Assembly (NCBI RefSeq): GCF_902170305.1
Contig: NZ_CABHWW010000011.1
Coordinates: 248,001 to 312,000 of the forward strand
Length of the DNA: 64,000 nucleotides
Source: Yersinia alsatica
GTDB lineage: Bacteria > Pseudomonadota > Gammaproteobacteria > Enterobacterales > Enterobacteriaceae
Reading direction: 5' to 3'
Shown here: piece by piece, positions 37,813 through 48,055 of the stretch
Layout: every line of letters begins with the position of its first letter
How positions within the stretch are numbered: position 1 is the stretch's first letter
Translations under genes and position numbers: made by a program
Notes under the pieces: model-generated
Seen by the model: the letters and a program-made list of their open reading frames with translations, nothing else
The model's database searches: none
What the model was told of the DNA's origin: nothing

Positions 37813-38606
37813 TACGCCGCCTCCTGCTGTTTTTGTTGCAAAGCATGGTCTAAATGCTCAACAAACATCTGGCGAATCAATGGGTTTTCCCCCAATCCTT
37901 GCAGCCATGACTGGGCGCTGATACCCGCGGCTTCCAGTTGTGATCGCCACGAATCCGGCTCAGCAGAAGCCATGTCATTAATAGCGTGATCCCCCGCCAC
38001 CAGCATCAATGGCATCAAATGCACTTTGCGCACGCCCTGTTGTTGTAATCGAGTAATGATATGGCTGATTTCCGGATAGCTTTCGACCGCCCCGACCAGT
38101 GCTGGGAAGTTCAGTGACGTCATTAGATGGTCAAGGCAGGCATAAGCCGAGAAAGCATAATGGCTGGCACCGTGCCCCATAAATACCACGCGCTCATCAG
38201 CGGCCAGCGACGGCATTTGTGCTTGCAGCGCCACCAGCAATTGCTGGTAATCAGCAAAACTACTCAGCAGCGGAGTGCCCAACACCAAGTGGTGGAAGCA
38301 GTCACTGAAAGCACGAACTTCAGTGGCCACTTTCTCGTATTCATCGCCATTAATCACATGCAGAGATTGAATCGCCACATCCTGGTAGCCCTGCTCAGCC
38401 AAGAGTTTTAGCGCCTCTCGCGGATTATTAATCAACAAGCCATCGCGTTTACGCAGCTTGCGGATGATCATTTCCGAGGTAAAAGCGCGGAAAACATCAC
38501 GGTCGCTGTAGGCGGCTGCCAGTTGCTGCTCACAAGCAGCAATATTCTTTTGCCGAGTCTGTTCGTAACTGGTGCCGAAACTGATCACCAACAGTGCTTT
38601 TTTCAT
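37812..38606 (-). CDS. cbiK: Sirohydrochlorin cobaltochelatase CbiK
   Basis: A 264-residue anaerobic chelatase that puts cobalt into sirohydrochlorin. The opening 'KALLVISFGTSYEQTRQKNI' is typical; the metal/porphyrin-binding His residues are in 'VFMGHGASHYAFSAY' near residue 145 and 'MPLMLVAGDHAINDMA' near 207. It is the early-insertion enzyme, so the whole operon uses the anaerobic route. It starts one base after cbiJ, and its stop overlaps cbiL. Confidence 0.95.
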   Translation of the reverse strand: MKKALLVISFGTSYEQTRQKNIAACEQQLAAAYSDRDVFRAFTSEMIIRKLRKRDGLLINNPREALKLLAEQGYQDVAIQSLHVINGDEYEKVATEVRAFSDCFHHLVLGTPLLSSFADYQQLLVALQAQMPSLAADERVVFMGHGASHYAFSAYACLDHLMTSLNFPALVGAVESYPEISHIITRLQQQGVRKVHLMPLMLVAGDHAINDMASAEPDSWRSQLEAAGISAQSWLQGLGENPLIRQMFVEHLDHALQQKQQEAA

Positions 38607-38607
38607 T

Positions 38608-39414
38608 TTATTGTCCTCGTTGTTGCTGCCAGTGCATCAGATGCTGGGTAAATTCATCCAATGAAGTCACTTGCTGCCCAATACTGCCCAATAGTGCTGT
38701 GGCCGGGCGGCGCACCACAATGCAGGGAATATTCAGTGCCAAACAGGGGGCTACTTTTTCCTGATAACCCCCTTGCGCGCCAGACTCTTTGGTGATGACG
38801 ATATCCGGCTGGCAAAACTCATACAGCGCCTGATTAAACTGCGCGCTGAATGGCCCGCGCAGCGCGATAATCTGGTCTACGCCCAGTCCTAGAGCCTCGC
38901 ATTGGCGCAATACTTCGGCGGTAGGCAGCACTCGCACCAACAGAGTTTTAGCTATCAGCCCCTGTTGATACTCAGCCAACTGTTTGCTGCCGGTGGTGAG
39001 TAATACTCGTGGCCCCAAGCCCTGTGCCACCGCGCAAGCCGCCGCGACGCTGTCTACCTTGTGCAACAGTGGGTGATTGAGAACCTCAATTTCACTCGGG
39101 CGCAGATAGCGGGTCAGTGGCACATCCGCTTGCCCACAGGCCACGACCACATTGTCACTGAGCAGTTCGGCATAAGGGTGCGAAGCATCAATCACCCACT
39201 GCACTTGTCGATTGATAAGAAAATCGACCATTGTCGCCGCATCCATCCGTCCGACAACTACCTCGCCCTGAATATCACCCGCCAGTTGCTGACCTGCATC
39301 ACTGGCGACCGACAGGCTGTAGCGCTCACCCGCCGCATCCAGCAACTGGCAAATTAGCCGCGCATCGCTGGTGCCACCGAAAATATGAATGGGTGAATAA
39401 CCGGAAGTCATCAT
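38608..39414 (-). CDS. cbiJ: Cobalt-precorrin-6A reductase CbiJ
   Basis: A 268-residue reductase. Seen: 'IHIFGGTSDARLICQLLDAA' near residue 9 (glycine-rich dinucleotide segment), 'VIDASHPYAELLSDN' near residue 73 and 'IVITKESGAQGGYQEKVAPCLAL' near 205, which are CbiJ/CobK hallmarks. It lies 27 bases after cbiH and one base before cbiK. Two Met codons stand in a row at the start; either could be used. Confidence 0.92.
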   Translation of the reverse strand: MMTSGYSPIHIFGGTSDARLICQLLDAAGERYSLSVASDAGQQLAGDIQGEVVVGRMDAATMVDFLINRQVQWVIDASHPYAELLSDNVVVACGQADVPLTRYLRPSEIEVLNHPLLHKVDSVAAACAVAQGLGPRVLLTTGSKQLAEYQQGLIAKTLLVRVLPTAEVLRQCEALGLGVDQIIALRGPFSAQFNQALYEFCQPDIVITKESGAQGGYQEKVAPCLALNIPCIVVRRPATALLGSIGQQVTSLDEFTQHLMHWQQQRGQ

Positions 39415-39441
39415 AGATAGCTCTTCATCGTGAATAAGCCG

Positions 39442-40167
39442 TCATAATGAGTAGCCCCGCGGGGTGATCATCAGCCCATCGCGGCAGTACGTTGCCTGAT
39501 TGCCGACAATCACCAGACTGGTCATGTCAACCGGTTCATAATCCATCTCACCTAAGGTGGTGAGCCATTTTTCCTGCTTCTTGCGCCCAGCGGCTTTCAC
39601 CACCCCGACCGGCGTGGTGGCCTTTTTCCATGGCTGCATTAACTCGAACGCGCGCGCCAGATGCCCTTCACGACCACGACTGCGCGGGTTATAGAAGCAG
39701 ATAACAAAGTCGGCTTGTGCCGCTGCGATAATCCGTTTCTCAATGACTGCCCAAGGCGTCATCAAATCACTTAGACTGATATGACAAAAGTCATGCATCA
39801 GTGGCGCGCCAAGCAAAGAGGCGGCGGCAATGCTGGCGGTGATCCCGGCGACCAGCCGCACTTCCAGCTCTAACTTTTGTTGCGTGACTAACTCCAACAC
39901 CAATCCGGCCATGCCATAAATGCCCGCATCACCACTGCTGATCAGCGCCACGTTATGCCCGGCCAGCGCCAGATCAATCGCGGTTTGGCAGCGCTCAATC
40001 TCTTTGCACATGCCGGTTTTGATCACCTGCTTATCCCCAGTCAGGGGCTTTACCAGATGGGTATAGGTCTTATAACCGACGATAATTTCGGCCTCGCGGA
40101 TTGCCGCAATGGCTTCCTGTGTCATCATCGATTCACTGCCCGGCCCAATGCCAATCACGGTTAACAT
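39442..40167 (-). CDS. cbiH: Cobalt-precorrin-3B C17-methyltransferase CbiH
   Basis: A 241-residue SAM-dependent methylase, '[19 protein letters not shown]' at the N-terminus, 'ALISSGDAGIYGMAGLVLE' near residue 75 and 'CFYNPRSRGREGHLARAF' near residue 155, as in CbiH/CobJ, which methylates C17 with ring contraction. It starts with ATG overlapping the cbiG stop (TAATG). A C-terminal tail is not extended. Confidence 0.92.
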   Translation of the reverse strand: MLTVIGIGPGSESMMTQEAIAAIREAEIIVGYKTYTHLVKPLTGDKQVIKTGMCKEIERCQTAIDLALAGHNVALISSGDAGIYGMAGLVLELVTQQKLELEVRLVAGITASIAAASLLGAPLMHDFCHISLSDLMTPWAVIEKRIIAAAQADFVICFYNPRSRGREGHLARAFELMQPWKKATTPVGVVKAAGRKKQEKWLTTLGEMDYEPVDMTSLVIVGNQATYCRDGLMITPRGYSL

Positions 40168-41222
40168 TAATGCGATACTCCCAGAGTGATGGTGACGCCC
40201 TGCTGGCGCAGAGTATTGCCAACCAATTTACCGTCGCTCATCAGCCAGGCGACCGGTTGTGAAACGCTGCCGACACCCACCGTTTGGCGGACAAAATCAG
40301 AAGCAGGGAAACGTTGCTCGTGGCGGCTCAATTCGCCGACACTGAACAGTTCGAATGGCACCCGCCAGCATTGAGCCAACTGATGCAGCGCGGGTTCGTC
40401 TTTTTTGATGGTGACACTGCCGATAGCCCGTAGCGCCATGAGGTCAAAGTGATTTTCGGCCATTTGCTGTTGCAGCAATTCAACCAGTGTTTGCAGTGAA
40501 GTCGCCCGACGGCAACCAATGCCTGCAACCACGCGGCGCGGCACCAATTTATACACGGGCAATGGCAGCGACGGCAGGGTATCGCGCAGTGTGACGCACA
40601 CCAGCGCATCCAGCTGTGGTAAGGCATCCAATGAATCTACCGGCACAAAACCGCGGGTATCGCAGCGCTCGCGTTCCGCCGCCAATGGCGTATCCCACCA
40701 CAAGCCGACTTTTTGCTGGCTGACCAACATTTGATTGACCACTTTGACCGCGTGGCGGAAATCCTGCATTTCAGCATCTAATTGGGTGGCTAAGGTGTCC
40801 AGCGCAGCCATCTCATTAACATCAGTCGCCGTGGTGATAACCGGGTCCGCGCCCAAGATGCCCGCCAGATAACGGGTCAGCGTGTTGGCTCCCCCCACAT
40901 GGCCCGACAACAAACTGATGACATGCTGCCCGCGTTCATCAATCACAACCACCGCAGGGTCCGTCATCTTGTCATTGACCAAGGGGGCGATAACCCGCAC
41001 AGTCAAGCCGATAGCGCCCACCACCACCAACGCCGAATACTGTTTAAAAGCCTCGCGCAGGGTGTCGCCAAAACTGCCATTGAATGGCAAGAATCCCGCT
41101 TCCATCAGTTTGTCACTGGTAAAACAGGTCAGTGGCAGATGGGTTTGCAAACGCCGCGCGAGCCGAACCCCTCCGGGGGTCAGGCAAAAAACAGCTATCG
41201 ACTCAGGCTTGACGATACTCAT
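40167..41222 (-). CDS. cbiG: Cobalt-precorrin-5A hydrolase CbiG
   Basis: A 351-residue protein that opens the delta-lactone and releases acetaldehyde. The start '[18 protein letters not shown]' at 41222 is the family start; a longer upstream frame overlaps cbiF. Characteristic are '[19 protein letters not shown]' near residue 115 (the CbiG central domain) and '[20 protein letters not shown]' near residue 240. It overlaps the end of cbiF by 20 bases and cbiH by one. Confidence 0.9.
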   Translation of the reverse strand: MSIVKPESIAVFCLTPGGVRLARRLQTHLPLTCFTSDKLMEAGFLPFNGSFGDTLREAFKQYSALVVVGAIGLTVRVIAPLVNDKMTDPAVVVIDERGQHVISLLSGHVGGANTLTRYLAGILGADPVITTATDVNEMAALDTLATQLDAEMQDFRHAVKVVNQMLVSQQKVGLWWDTPLAAERERCDTRGFVPVDSLDALPQLDALVCVTLRDTLPSLPLPVYKLVPRRVVAGIGCRRATSLQTLVELLQQQMAENHFDLMALRAIGSVTIKKDEPALHQLAQCWRVPFELFSVGELSRHEQRFPASDFVRQTVGVGSVSQPVAWLMSDGKLVGNTLRQQGVTITLGVSH

Positions 41223-42009
41223 GGCTAAACCCCGCGTCATAAAGTTTGGAATAGTGGTATTCATCACCGAGGAAAGCCCCCACCAAAATCAGGGCAGTTT
41301 TATGAATACTCGCCGCCCGAACCAACTCGGCAATATCCGCCAAAGTGCCGCGTACGGTGCGGCTTTCGGCCCAAGTTGCTTTGTACACGACGGCCACCGG
41401 AGTTGTAGCCGGATAGCCCCCTGCGATAAGGCGCTCAGCCACCCGGTCCATCTCTTGGACTGATAAGAAAATGGCCATCGAGGTTTGGTGAGCAGCAAAA
41501 GATTCCAACTGTTCCAGTGGCGGCATCGGCGTGCGCCCCTCAATCCGGGTGATAATCAAGCTCTGCGCCACTTCCGGCACGGTGTACTCCACCCCTAACT
41601 GGGCCGCCGCGCCAAGAAAAGCACTGACCCCCGGTACCGACACAAAACCAATGCCGTGCTCACCTAAAACCTCCCCCTGTTCACGAATCGAGCCATACAA
41701 AGAGAGGTCGCCGGTTTGTAGCCGCACCACCAACTTGCCAGCGCGCACGCCATCAACCATCAGTTGAATAATTTGTTCCAAATTCAAGCTCGCGCTGTCG
41801 TGGCACTGCGCCTGTGGCGAGCAATACTCCAGCAACTCGGTGTTAATCAGTGATCCGGCATAGATGACAACTTGCGCCTGTTGCAGCAAGCGGTAGCCTT
41901 TGAGCGTAATCAGCTCTTTGTCACCCGGCCCAGCCCCGACAAACCAGACTTTTTGTGTATCCCATACAGATGTACCGGCGGGTGTAACAGTATTAGGATG
42001 CCCAGACAT
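41203..42009 (-). CDS. cbiF: Cobalt-precorrin-4 C11-methyltransferase CbiF
   Basis: A 268-residue SAM-dependent methylase. '[21 protein letters not shown]' near residue 21 is the opening glycine-rich motif; '[18 protein letters not shown]' near 95 and '[16 protein letters not shown]' near 125 are also typical. It has about 20 extra N-terminal residues compared with the common start, with 'MSGHPNTVT' preceding. It methylates C11. It overlaps cbiT by 17 bases and cbiG by 20. Confidence 0.93.
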   Translation of the reverse strand: MSGHPNTVTPAGTSVWDTQKVWFVGAGPGDKELITLKGYRLLQQAQVVIYAGSLINTELLEYCSPQAQCHDSASLNLEQIIQLMVDGVRAGKLVVRLQTGDLSLYGSIREQGEVLGEHGIGFVSVPGVSAFLGAAAQLGVEYTVPEVAQSLIITRIEGRTPMPPLEQLESFAAHQTSMAIFLSVQEMDRVAERLIAGGYPATTPVAVVYKATWAESRTVRGTLADIAELVRAASIHKTALILVGAFLGDEYHYSKLYDAGFSHEYRQA

Positions 42010-42589
42010 TGCGCGCCTCCTTGTGGCAGGAAATAAGATAAGTAGGATTATTCGGTTTAAAATAGTGTCCGCTGCCCAAAGGGGTCAGGGAGGAGAGCTG
42101 CAATTGAACGCAGTCCAACTGGCTGATGGCACAGGTCTGCCCGTGAGTCAGTGTTTCTAAATGGCTTAGTGCTTCATTCAGGTTATTGAGCAAAATAAAG
42201 GTCAGTACCAAGCGGCCACCGGGGTTTAGCGTCATCAGCGCCCAGTCGATAAGTTCAGTCAAATGCCCCCCGCTGCCGCCGATAAAAATGGCGTCGGCTT
42301 TATCCGTCAGTGGCAGTGGCGCGATGCCCGCGATAATCGCCACGTTGTTGCATCCCAACCGCTGGCGGTTTTCAGTAATCAGCTCTAGGGCTGCCGGGTT
42401 GCGCTCAATGGCTGTCACCCTAAGATGAGGAAATCGCAATGCGGCCTCTAGCGCCACACTGCCCGTGCCCGCGCCCACATCAATCAGATGACCGGCTCCT
42501 GGCAACTCCAGCCGTTCCAATGCCAATACGCGCACGGCTTCTTTGGTCATCGGGACTTTTTGCCCGCGTAAGAACAGATCATCTTTCAT
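41993..42589 (-). CDS. cbiT: Cobalt-precorrin-6B (C15)-methyltransferase (decarboxylating) CbiT
   Basis: A 198-residue SAM-dependent methyltransferase of the Rossmann type: '[22 protein letters not shown]' near residue 35 is the SAM-binding glycine motif, with '[14 protein letters not shown]' next, the acidic ribose-binding residue. It methylates C15 and removes the C12 acetate carboxyl. Its gene starts within the end of cbiE by 11 bases and overlaps cbiF. Confidence 0.92.
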   Translation of the reverse strand: MKDDLFLRGQKVPMTKEAVRVLALERLELPGAGHLIDVGAGTGSVALEAALRFPHLRVTAIERNPAALELITENRQRLGCNNVAIIAGIAPLPLTDKADAIFIGGSGGHLTELIDWALMTLNPGGRLVLTFILLNNLNEALSHLETLTHGQTCAISQLDCVQLQLSSLTPLGSGHYFKPNNPTYLISCHKEARNVWAS

Positions 42590-43181
42590 TGAGGATCACC
42601 ACCACATTCATGTCATAGCGGGCCGCTACCTGCTCGGCGGGCAGGCGGTGAATTCGTTCGTTAGGTTGCGAGAGGTTTTCGCCAATAATTAAGGTGCGAG
42701 ACAGGCCGCGCTGCTGCAGCGCATCGGCAATGGCGCGCGGGCCGATAATACCGTCAGTGACCATGGCCACTTTGTCGTGCTGGAAAATCCAGTCAAAATC
42801 GGGCTCGCGCCCATGGCTGCTGGTGAGGAAAAGGTCGTTCATATCCAGCGCTACTTTGGCGCACAGATATTGAATCGCGCTGATGCCGGGGACGATATGC
42901 AACTCGTCGGCACTGAAGTTCGCGGCCAGCAATTTACCAATACCAAACAGCAGAGGGTCACCGGAGGCCAGCACCACAATGCCACGGTTTTTGTTGCTAT
43001 CCAGCCACTCTAATAACCCCAACAGATCCGCATCCAGCAGGCGAGACTCTTTGATTTTGCTACCCAATGTCGCCAGATGGCGTTTACCGCCCACCAGCAC
43101 ATCAGCCTGTTCAATGGCCCGCAATGCATTGGGCGTGAGATATTCGCTATCACCGGGGCCAATGCCTACAACAGTAATCAT
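42579..43181 (-). CDS. cbiE: Cobalt-precorrin-7 C5-methyltransferase CbiE
   Basis: A 200-residue SAM-dependent methylase. It opens '[21 protein letters not shown]', then '[16 protein letters not shown]' near residue 75 and '[16 protein letters not shown]' near 100, matching CbiE/CobL-N. It methylates C5 together with CbiT's step. Its ATG overlaps the cbiD stop (ATGA), so it is translated with cbiD. Confidence 0.92.
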   Translation of the reverse strand: MITVVGIGPGDSEYLTPNALRAIEQADVLVGGKRHLATLGSKIKESRLLDADLLGLLEWLDSNKNRGIVVLASGDPLLFGIGKLLAANFSADELHIVPGISAIQYLCAKVALDMNDLFLTSSHGREPDFDWIFQHDKVAMVTDGIIGPRAIADALQQRGLSRTLIIGENLSQPNERIHRLPAEQVAARYDMNVVVILNER

Positions 43182-44359
43182 CGTAGCGCCTCCACAATCT
43201 CTGCCAGTGGGCGGCTGCTACCCAGTACTTGATTATCAAAAGAGAATAGAACAGCGTCACATTGTGGGGGATTCACGGAGAAGCGCATCATCTCGGCAAC
43301 ACGTTCGCAGATGCGCTCGGCAATGCGAGAATAGACCCCTTCCCATCCCTGTTCGGCAATCAGTTCCATTGCCGCCTCGGTGGTATCACACTGATTTACC
43401 GCCAGTAATAGTGCGTGCGGTGCGCCCATCAGTGCCAGATGAGCCACTAAGGTTTCCATGCGCCCATCGGCAATGTGGCTGTGGGTGTGGAAGATGCCAG
43501 CAGCAACTTTGACTAGCTTGCCGGGGTGCCCAACCAACAGTACGTGGCGGAACCCTAGTCGCACGGTTTCTTGCAGCATATAACCGACGAAGTTACTCAT
43601 GGTCACCACCCGCTGGCTATCGAGGCCCAGATGGTCACGAACAAAGCGCTCGCCATGATTACCCGGCACCAGAATGACGCGGTCTTCACCGGCCGCGCGC
43701 TTCATCTCTAGCTCCAGCGCCAGAGAACGTTTCCAGCTCTCTTCCGACATCGGCGTGACAATGCCGGTGGTGCCAATAATGGAGATTCCTCCCAGAATGC
43801 CCAGCCGCCCGTTATAGGTTTTTTTCGCCCGCTCTTCCCCTTCCGGCGCAAAAATCTCGACCTCTGCCCCGCGTAGCGGGCCGATGACTTCGCGCACCGC
43901 GGCTTCAATGGTCTGGCGAGGCGTACGATTAATGGCGCAACTGCCCACCGGTAAACCAATACCCTTGCGAGTGACAGTTCCCACCCCTTCGCCGCCACGT
44001 AAGCTAATGTCGGTCTGCTCAGTGAGGGTTACCCGGGCGAAAATTAACATGCCGTGGGTGGCATCAATATCATCACCGCCATCTTTGCGAATCGCCGCAG
44101 TGGCTTGTTGGCCCTCAATCAGCGGTTGTTCGACATTCAGGCACAAGGTGACACCGGAGGGCGTGACAATCGAAATCTGGTCAATCACTTGCTGGCGCAA
44201 TACCATCAGCGCCGCGACTTTAGCCGCCGCAGTGGCACAGGAGCCGGTGGTATAGCCTTTACGGTATTGCTTACCGTTATGCCAAATGCTGTCTAATTGC
44301 TGGTTTTGCAATGCGGCGTCATCACTCACCGGCTCGGCATGGAGTAGACTGTCACTCAT
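43178..44359 (-). CDS. cbiD: Cobalt-precorrin-5B C1-methyltransferase CbiD
   Basis: A 393-residue protein with the family opening '[22 protein letters not shown]'-like run near residue 33, '[18 protein letters not shown]' near residue 122, '[17 protein letters not shown]' near 190 and '[21 protein letters not shown]' near 278. It methylates C1 on the anaerobic path. It overlaps cbiC's stop by four bases and cbiE's start by four. Confidence 0.94.
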   Translation of the reverse strand: MSDSLLHAEPVSDDAALQNQQLDSIWHNGKQYRKGYTTGSCATAAAKVAALMVLRQQVIDQISIVTPSGVTLCLNVEQPLIEGQQATAAIRKDGGDDIDATHGMLIFARVTLTEQTDISLRGGEGVGTVTRKGIGLPVGSCAINRTPRQTIEAAVREVIGPLRGAEVEIFAPEGEERAKKTYNGRLGILGGISIIGTTGIVTPMSEESWKRSLALELEMKRAAGEDRVILVPGNHGERFVRDHLGLDSQRVVTMSNFVGYMLQETVRLGFRHVLLVGHPGKLVKVAAGIFHTHSHIADGRMETLVAHLALMGAPHALLLAVNQCDTTEAAMELIAEQGWEGVYSRIAERICERVAEMMRFSVNPPQCDAVLFSFDNQVLGSSRPLAEIVEALR

Positions 44360-44988
44360 AACGTCCCCCTTAATTGATAAAGGATGGCGTTAATAATCGC
44401 AGCGGCCACATTGCTGCCGCCTTTGCGGCCCAGTGCTGCAATACAGGGCAAATCACTTTCTACCAGCGCATCCTTGGACTCCGCCGCCCCGACAAAACCG
44501 ACCGGTACCCCAATGACGGCAACCGGCGCGGCTTGCCGCTCCAGTAAACGGAATAACGCCGTGGGCGCATTGCCGAACACAAACAGTTTCTCCCCCGGCT
44601 CCGCCAGCGCGATATCCACTGCCGCCATCGAGCGGGTAATGCCCAGCTTTGGCGCACTGTCCACCACTCGCGGATCACTGATATAGCAGCGGCATTCACA
44701 GCCCATCTGCTGTAACAGTGCTTTATTGATACCGGACATGGCCATGGTGGTGTCGGTGTACAAGGTGCAACCCCGGCTGATCGCCTTAGCAATACGGCTC
44801 AATACCTCCGGTGAAAAATGCAGAATATCCAGCCAGTCAAAATCGGCGGTGGTGTGAATAACCCGCTTGATCACCGCTTCATGCATCTCACTGACAAACA
44901 CATAATCGGGCCGTTCATGGGCAATAATGTTGCTAATGATGGCAAAACTGTTCTGCTCGATTTTTTGCGGATTCTTTATATAGTTCAT
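44356..44988 (-). CDS. cbiC: Cobalt-precorrin-8 methylmutase CbiC
   Basis: A 210-residue mutase that moves the C11 methyl to C12. Seen: '[18 protein letters not shown]' with the catalytic His near residue 47-56, '[19 protein letters not shown]' near 80 and '[17 protein letters not shown]' near 157. It lies 13 bases after cbiB and overlaps cbiD by four bases. Confidence 0.93.
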   Translation of the reverse strand: MNYIKNPQKIEQNSFAIISNIIAHERPDYVFVSEMHEAVIKRVIHTTADFDWLDILHFSPEVLSRIAKAISRGCTLYTDTTMAMSGINKALLQQMGCECRCYISDPRVVDSAPKLGITRSMAAVDIALAEPGEKLFVFGNAPTALFRLLERQAAPVAVIGVPVGFVGAAESKDALVESDLPCIAALGRKGGSNVAAAIINAILYQLRGTL

Positions 44989-45001
44989 CGGGTTATCCTA
45001 G

Positions 45002-45958
45002 TTAAATGCCAACCAGCAGCAGATGGATCAGGGCAAACAGTAAAAGGGCTAATAATGACGCCATCATCATCAAATGAATGCTGCGCGGAATATCACTGAG
45101 CGCCACTTCGCGTCGTTCCTCACCCATCCAAGGCTTTTCCACTCGTTCGCCAAAATAATCATTCGGGCCGCCAAGACGCACACCCAGCGCACCGGCAACC
45201 GTGGCTTCTGACCAGGCACAGTTCGGGCTGGAATGTTGGTAACGGTCACGCCAGCCAATGCGCAGCGCCTGTCGATAATCGGCTTGAATCAGCCAAGCGG
45301 CGGCACTCAGCAGTAACCAACTCAGACGGGCAGGAAGCCAATTAGCCAGATCGTCCATGCGCGCCGAAACATAGCCGATAGCGCGGTATTTCGGGGTTTT
45401 GTAACCCACCATCGAGTCCAGGGTATTAACCGCTTTGTAGGCCATCGCCAGCGGCGCACCGCCAAGCATCAGGAAGAACAGCGGCGCAATCACACCATCG
45501 ACACTGTTTTCAGCCACCGTTTCCACCACGGCGCGGGTAATTTGCGGTTTTTCCAATTGCGAAGTATCACGCCCAACAATCCATGACAGCTTTTCGCGAC
45601 TTTGTGCCAATGAACCCTGCTGGAGTGCAGCAAAAACCGCCAGTGCCGCGTCACTCAAGCAGCGCCCGGCCAGCAAGGTGTAAATCATCCACACTTGCGC
45701 CAGCCAGCCGAGCCAAGGATTAATCTCGCTCATCAACCATAAGAATCCCCAGCAGGTCAGCCAGGTTATTCCCACCACCACCAACCACAGCACCGCCCCC
45801 CCCCATTTCAGCGCACGTTCGCTGCGACAAACGGCACGAATAGCCCGTTGCAGCACGGTGATTAAGTTGCCAATCCAGCGCACCGGGTGCGGCCAGTGCG
45901 GCGGGTCGCCGAGCCAGCTATCAAGCAGAAAAGCCACAAACCATGCCGCAAGAGTCAT
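45002..45958 (-). CDS. cbiB: Adenosylcobinamide-phosphate synthase CbiB
   Basis: A 318-residue inner-membrane protein with several helices. 'DSWLGDPPHWPHPVRWIG' near residue 12 is the CbiB signature, and 'AVVETVAENSVDGVIAPLFF' near 145 and 'NTLDSMVGYKTPKYRAIGY' near 180 are other conserved runs. It joins the aminopropanol phosphate side chain to cobyric acid. It overlaps cbiA by four bases (ATGA). Confidence 0.94.
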   Translation of the reverse strand: MTLAAWFVAFLLDSWLGDPPHWPHPVRWIGNLITVLQRAIRAVCRSERALKWGGAVLWLVVVGITWLTCWGFLWLMSEINPWLGWLAQVWMIYTLLAGRCLSDAALAVFAALQQGSLAQSREKLSWIVGRDTSQLEKPQITRAVVETVAENSVDGVIAPLFFLMLGGAPLAMAYKAVNTLDSMVGYKTPKYRAIGYVSARMDDLANWLPARLSWLLLSAAAWLIQADYRQALRIGWRDRYQHSSPNCAWSEATVAGALGVRLGGPNDYFGERVEKPWMGEERREVALSDIPRSIHLMMMASLLALLLFALIHLLLVGI

Positions 45959-47358
45959 AACAGGCTCCGGGCCGCGCTCAGCCAGCCATTTAATAGACCG
46001 GGGCGTTGGGCAAAATGAATATGCAGATAGCTGGCTTGCGTCCGTTGCACTTGGTAGCCACTACTCCAGCGCTGAATAACCTCGCCATCGCGCCACTTAC
46101 TGCTGTCAAATAGCTGTGTCAACGGGCTGGTAAAATCGGAATAATGAAACTCATGACCGCGCAGAACTTCACCTTGCGCCGCTAATAAAGTGTCACGGCG
46201 AGCCTCGGCCTGACAGTAACCAAAGCGGGTCAGGCGTTTTCCCATTCGGCTTTCACCAGCCAAAATCCCTACCATTGGGTGACGTTGCCCATCTTCATCG
46301 GTTAAGCCCTCCCCTAGATACATCAAACCGCCGCATTCGCCATACAGTGGGATTTGCTGGCTGTGGGCCTGTTGTAATGCTTGATGCATCGCGGTATTGG
46401 CTGCCAACTTTGCTGCGTGAATTTCTGGATAGCCGCCCCCCAGATAAATCATCTGGCAAGCGGGTAACTGGCGGTCATGTAAGGGGCTAAAACGTTGAAT
46501 GCGCACCCCGGCCTGCTCCAGCAGATCAAGGTTATCGGGGTAATAGAAATTGAAGGCTTCATCTTCAGCCAGCGCCAGTGTCAGGCCATCAGCCAGGGCT
46601 TGAGGAGGTAACTCTGGCGCGGTTCCTGGCGGGAGTTCAGTGCACGACGTTAATGTCAGTAATCGGTCCAGATCGATAAACTCTTCAACCTGTTGTGCCA
46701 GCCGCTGCCAGCGTGGGGCACTATCCGGCTGTTTGGCAATTGGCCCGCCGCGCTCTTGCGCCGGGATCAGCCCTAAATGACGTGAGGGCAATGCCACATC
46801 GTCCATCACCGGTAAACGGCCCAAAACAGGAATGCCACAATAGTGCTCAATGGCATAACGGAGTAGCTGGTAGTGATTATCTGAATTGACGCGGTTAACA
46901 ATGACTCCCGCAATGCGTAGATGAGGGTCAAATTGGCAAAAACCCATGACTGTCGCGGCCACTGAGGTGGATACCGCCTTGCCGTCCACCAGCAAGATTA
47001 CCGGGCAACCAAGCTGTTTAGCCATGGCGGCGCTGCTGCAATAATTGGGATCAGTACCGTAACCGTCGTAGAGCCCCATGACGCCTTCGATCACTGCCAC
47101 ATCGGCATGGCGCACATGTTGGTTATACAGCCCATTGAGGGTGGCGGGGGGCAGCATGAAAGCATCGAGGTTACGCGACGTCACACCACTGACTGCGGTA
47201 TGCCAGCCGGTATCCAAATAATCCGGCCCGATTTTGAACGGTTGCACTGACAATCCACGCGCTATCAGCGCCCGCAATATACCCAACGTTACGGTGGTTT
47301 TACCGCACCCGCTGCCAGTTCCTGCGATGATAAATGCTTGTTTGCCTGACCGTTGCAT
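45955..47358 (-). CDS. cbiA: Cobyrinic acid a,c-diamide synthase CbiA
   Basis: A 467-residue amidase, first gene of the operon. The ATG at 47358 ('MQRSGKQAFIIAGTGSG') has GCGGGA just before it, in the terminator stem. 'GTGSGCGKTTVTLGILRAL' near residue 12 is the P-loop; the C-terminal glutamine amidotransferase has 'LYGECGGLMYLGEGL' with the nucleophile Cys near residue 345 and 'GHEFHYSDF' near 415. It amidates carboxyls a and c. A longer frame upstream crosses the terminator and is unlikely. Confidence 0.95.
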   Translation of the reverse strand: MQRSGKQAFIIAGTGSGCGKTTVTLGILRALIARGLSVQPFKIGPDYLDTGWHTAVSGVTSRNLDAFMLPPATLNGLYNQHVRHADVAVIEGVMGLYDGYGTDPNYCSSAAMAKQLGCPVILLVDGKAVSTSVAATVMGFCQFDPHLRIAGVIVNRVNSDNHYQLLRYAIEHYCGIPVLGRLPVMDDVALPSRHLGLIPAQERGGPIAKQPDSAPRWQRLAQQVEEFIDLDRLLTLTSCTELPPGTAPELPPQALADGLTLALAEDEAFNFYYPDNLDLLEQAGVRIQRFSPLHDRQLPACQMIYLGGGYPEIHAAKLAANTAMHQALQQAHSQQIPLYGECGGLMYLGEGLTDEDGQRHPMVGILAGESRMGKRLTRFGYCQAEARRDTLLAAQGEVLRGHEFHYSDFTSPLTQLFDSSKWRDGEVIQRWSSGYQVQRTQASYLHIHFAQRPGLLNGWLSAARSLL

Positions 47359-47385
47359 AAAAAATCCCGCCATTTCAAGCGGGAT
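47359..47385 (-). terminator. Riboswitch terminator directly before cbiA
   Basis: On the minus strand ATCCCGC, an eight-base loop and GCGGGAT form a 7-bp stem (47364-47385), followed by five to six U, ending exactly at the cbiA ATG. It is the expression platform of the upstream riboswitch. The GCGGGA of the 3' arm also serves as the likely ribosome binding site of cbiA, so the hairpin could both end transcription and mask translation. Confidence 0.8.
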
Positions 47386-48055
47386 ATGCAGTGTCAAAAA
47401 GGTGCAATTGTGCAGCGTCACCGCTGCGCGCATCTGATGACAACCCGCTTCCCACCGAAGGAGTTGAAAATCTTTTACTGATTTGGCTGGTCTTCTGGCT
47501 TAGCGTCATCCTCTCCCGCACCTTCCCAATCCGGTGGATCAGTGGTTTTAGCGGGTTCGTCAGCATCACAGCAGCGGGGGCTGCGGGGGATTGTCACCCC
47601 CTTCCCAGTTATGCTTTAGTGCATAACATGCCTTTGTTCTTGAGGCTGCATGGTGTTAACTGCAACTCCAATGACTTTTGGCATAACCAACTCAGTAACT
47701 ACTTTATGTTAGATTCTGTTATTTTATTTCTACTTCGCGATAGAATTTATCTCTTTATTTACACAGTTGTAACGTCAACTGACTTATTAAATTTGATTAA
47801 GATTAATATACTCTTTTCCACAAATAAAAAATGGTTAATTTCATTTTTTTATTGCTATTTTTTTGGTCGCTTATAACAAAAAATTGCCATCAGCTCAAAA
47901 AAAGCATGAAGTAACAGTCTATTAGACTAATTTTTTCATTTAATGCCATAACAAAAAATTGTCATTAATTACTTTAAAAAATAATTACCCGTTTAATTTT
48001 TAAATAAGAAAACATGAATTAAAAACATGATAAATTGATATTAAATCAATAACTG
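47386..48055. other. Leader region between cbiA and pocR
   Basis: Holds the riboswitch and, nearest pocR, an AT-rich stretch (47700-48055). No coding region is supported; open frames here (for example 47391-47876, plus) run through the riboswitch. The promoter of the cbi operon must lie around 47641-47800. Confidence 0.5.
47480..47640 (-). ncRNA. Cobalamin (B12) riboswitch of the cbi/cob operon
   Basis: On the minus strand the B12 box reads AAGCCAGAAGACCAGCC (47485-47501), close to the consensus RGCCAGGAGACCKGCC. Upstream of it are GGATGACGCT, the conserved CCACTG (47540-47545) and the pseudoknot/loop stretch GGTGACAATCCCCCGCAGCC. This order and spacing are those of cobalamin riboswitches such as that of Salmonella cbiA and E. 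coli btuB. Adenosylcobalamin binding should favour the terminator before cbiA and shut the operon. The limits given are approximate. Confidence 0.92.

Noticed and set aside
47391..47876. 161-codon plus-strand frame across the cbiA leader
   Set aside because: Runs through the B12 riboswitch and a terminator on the opposite strand; no coding signal.
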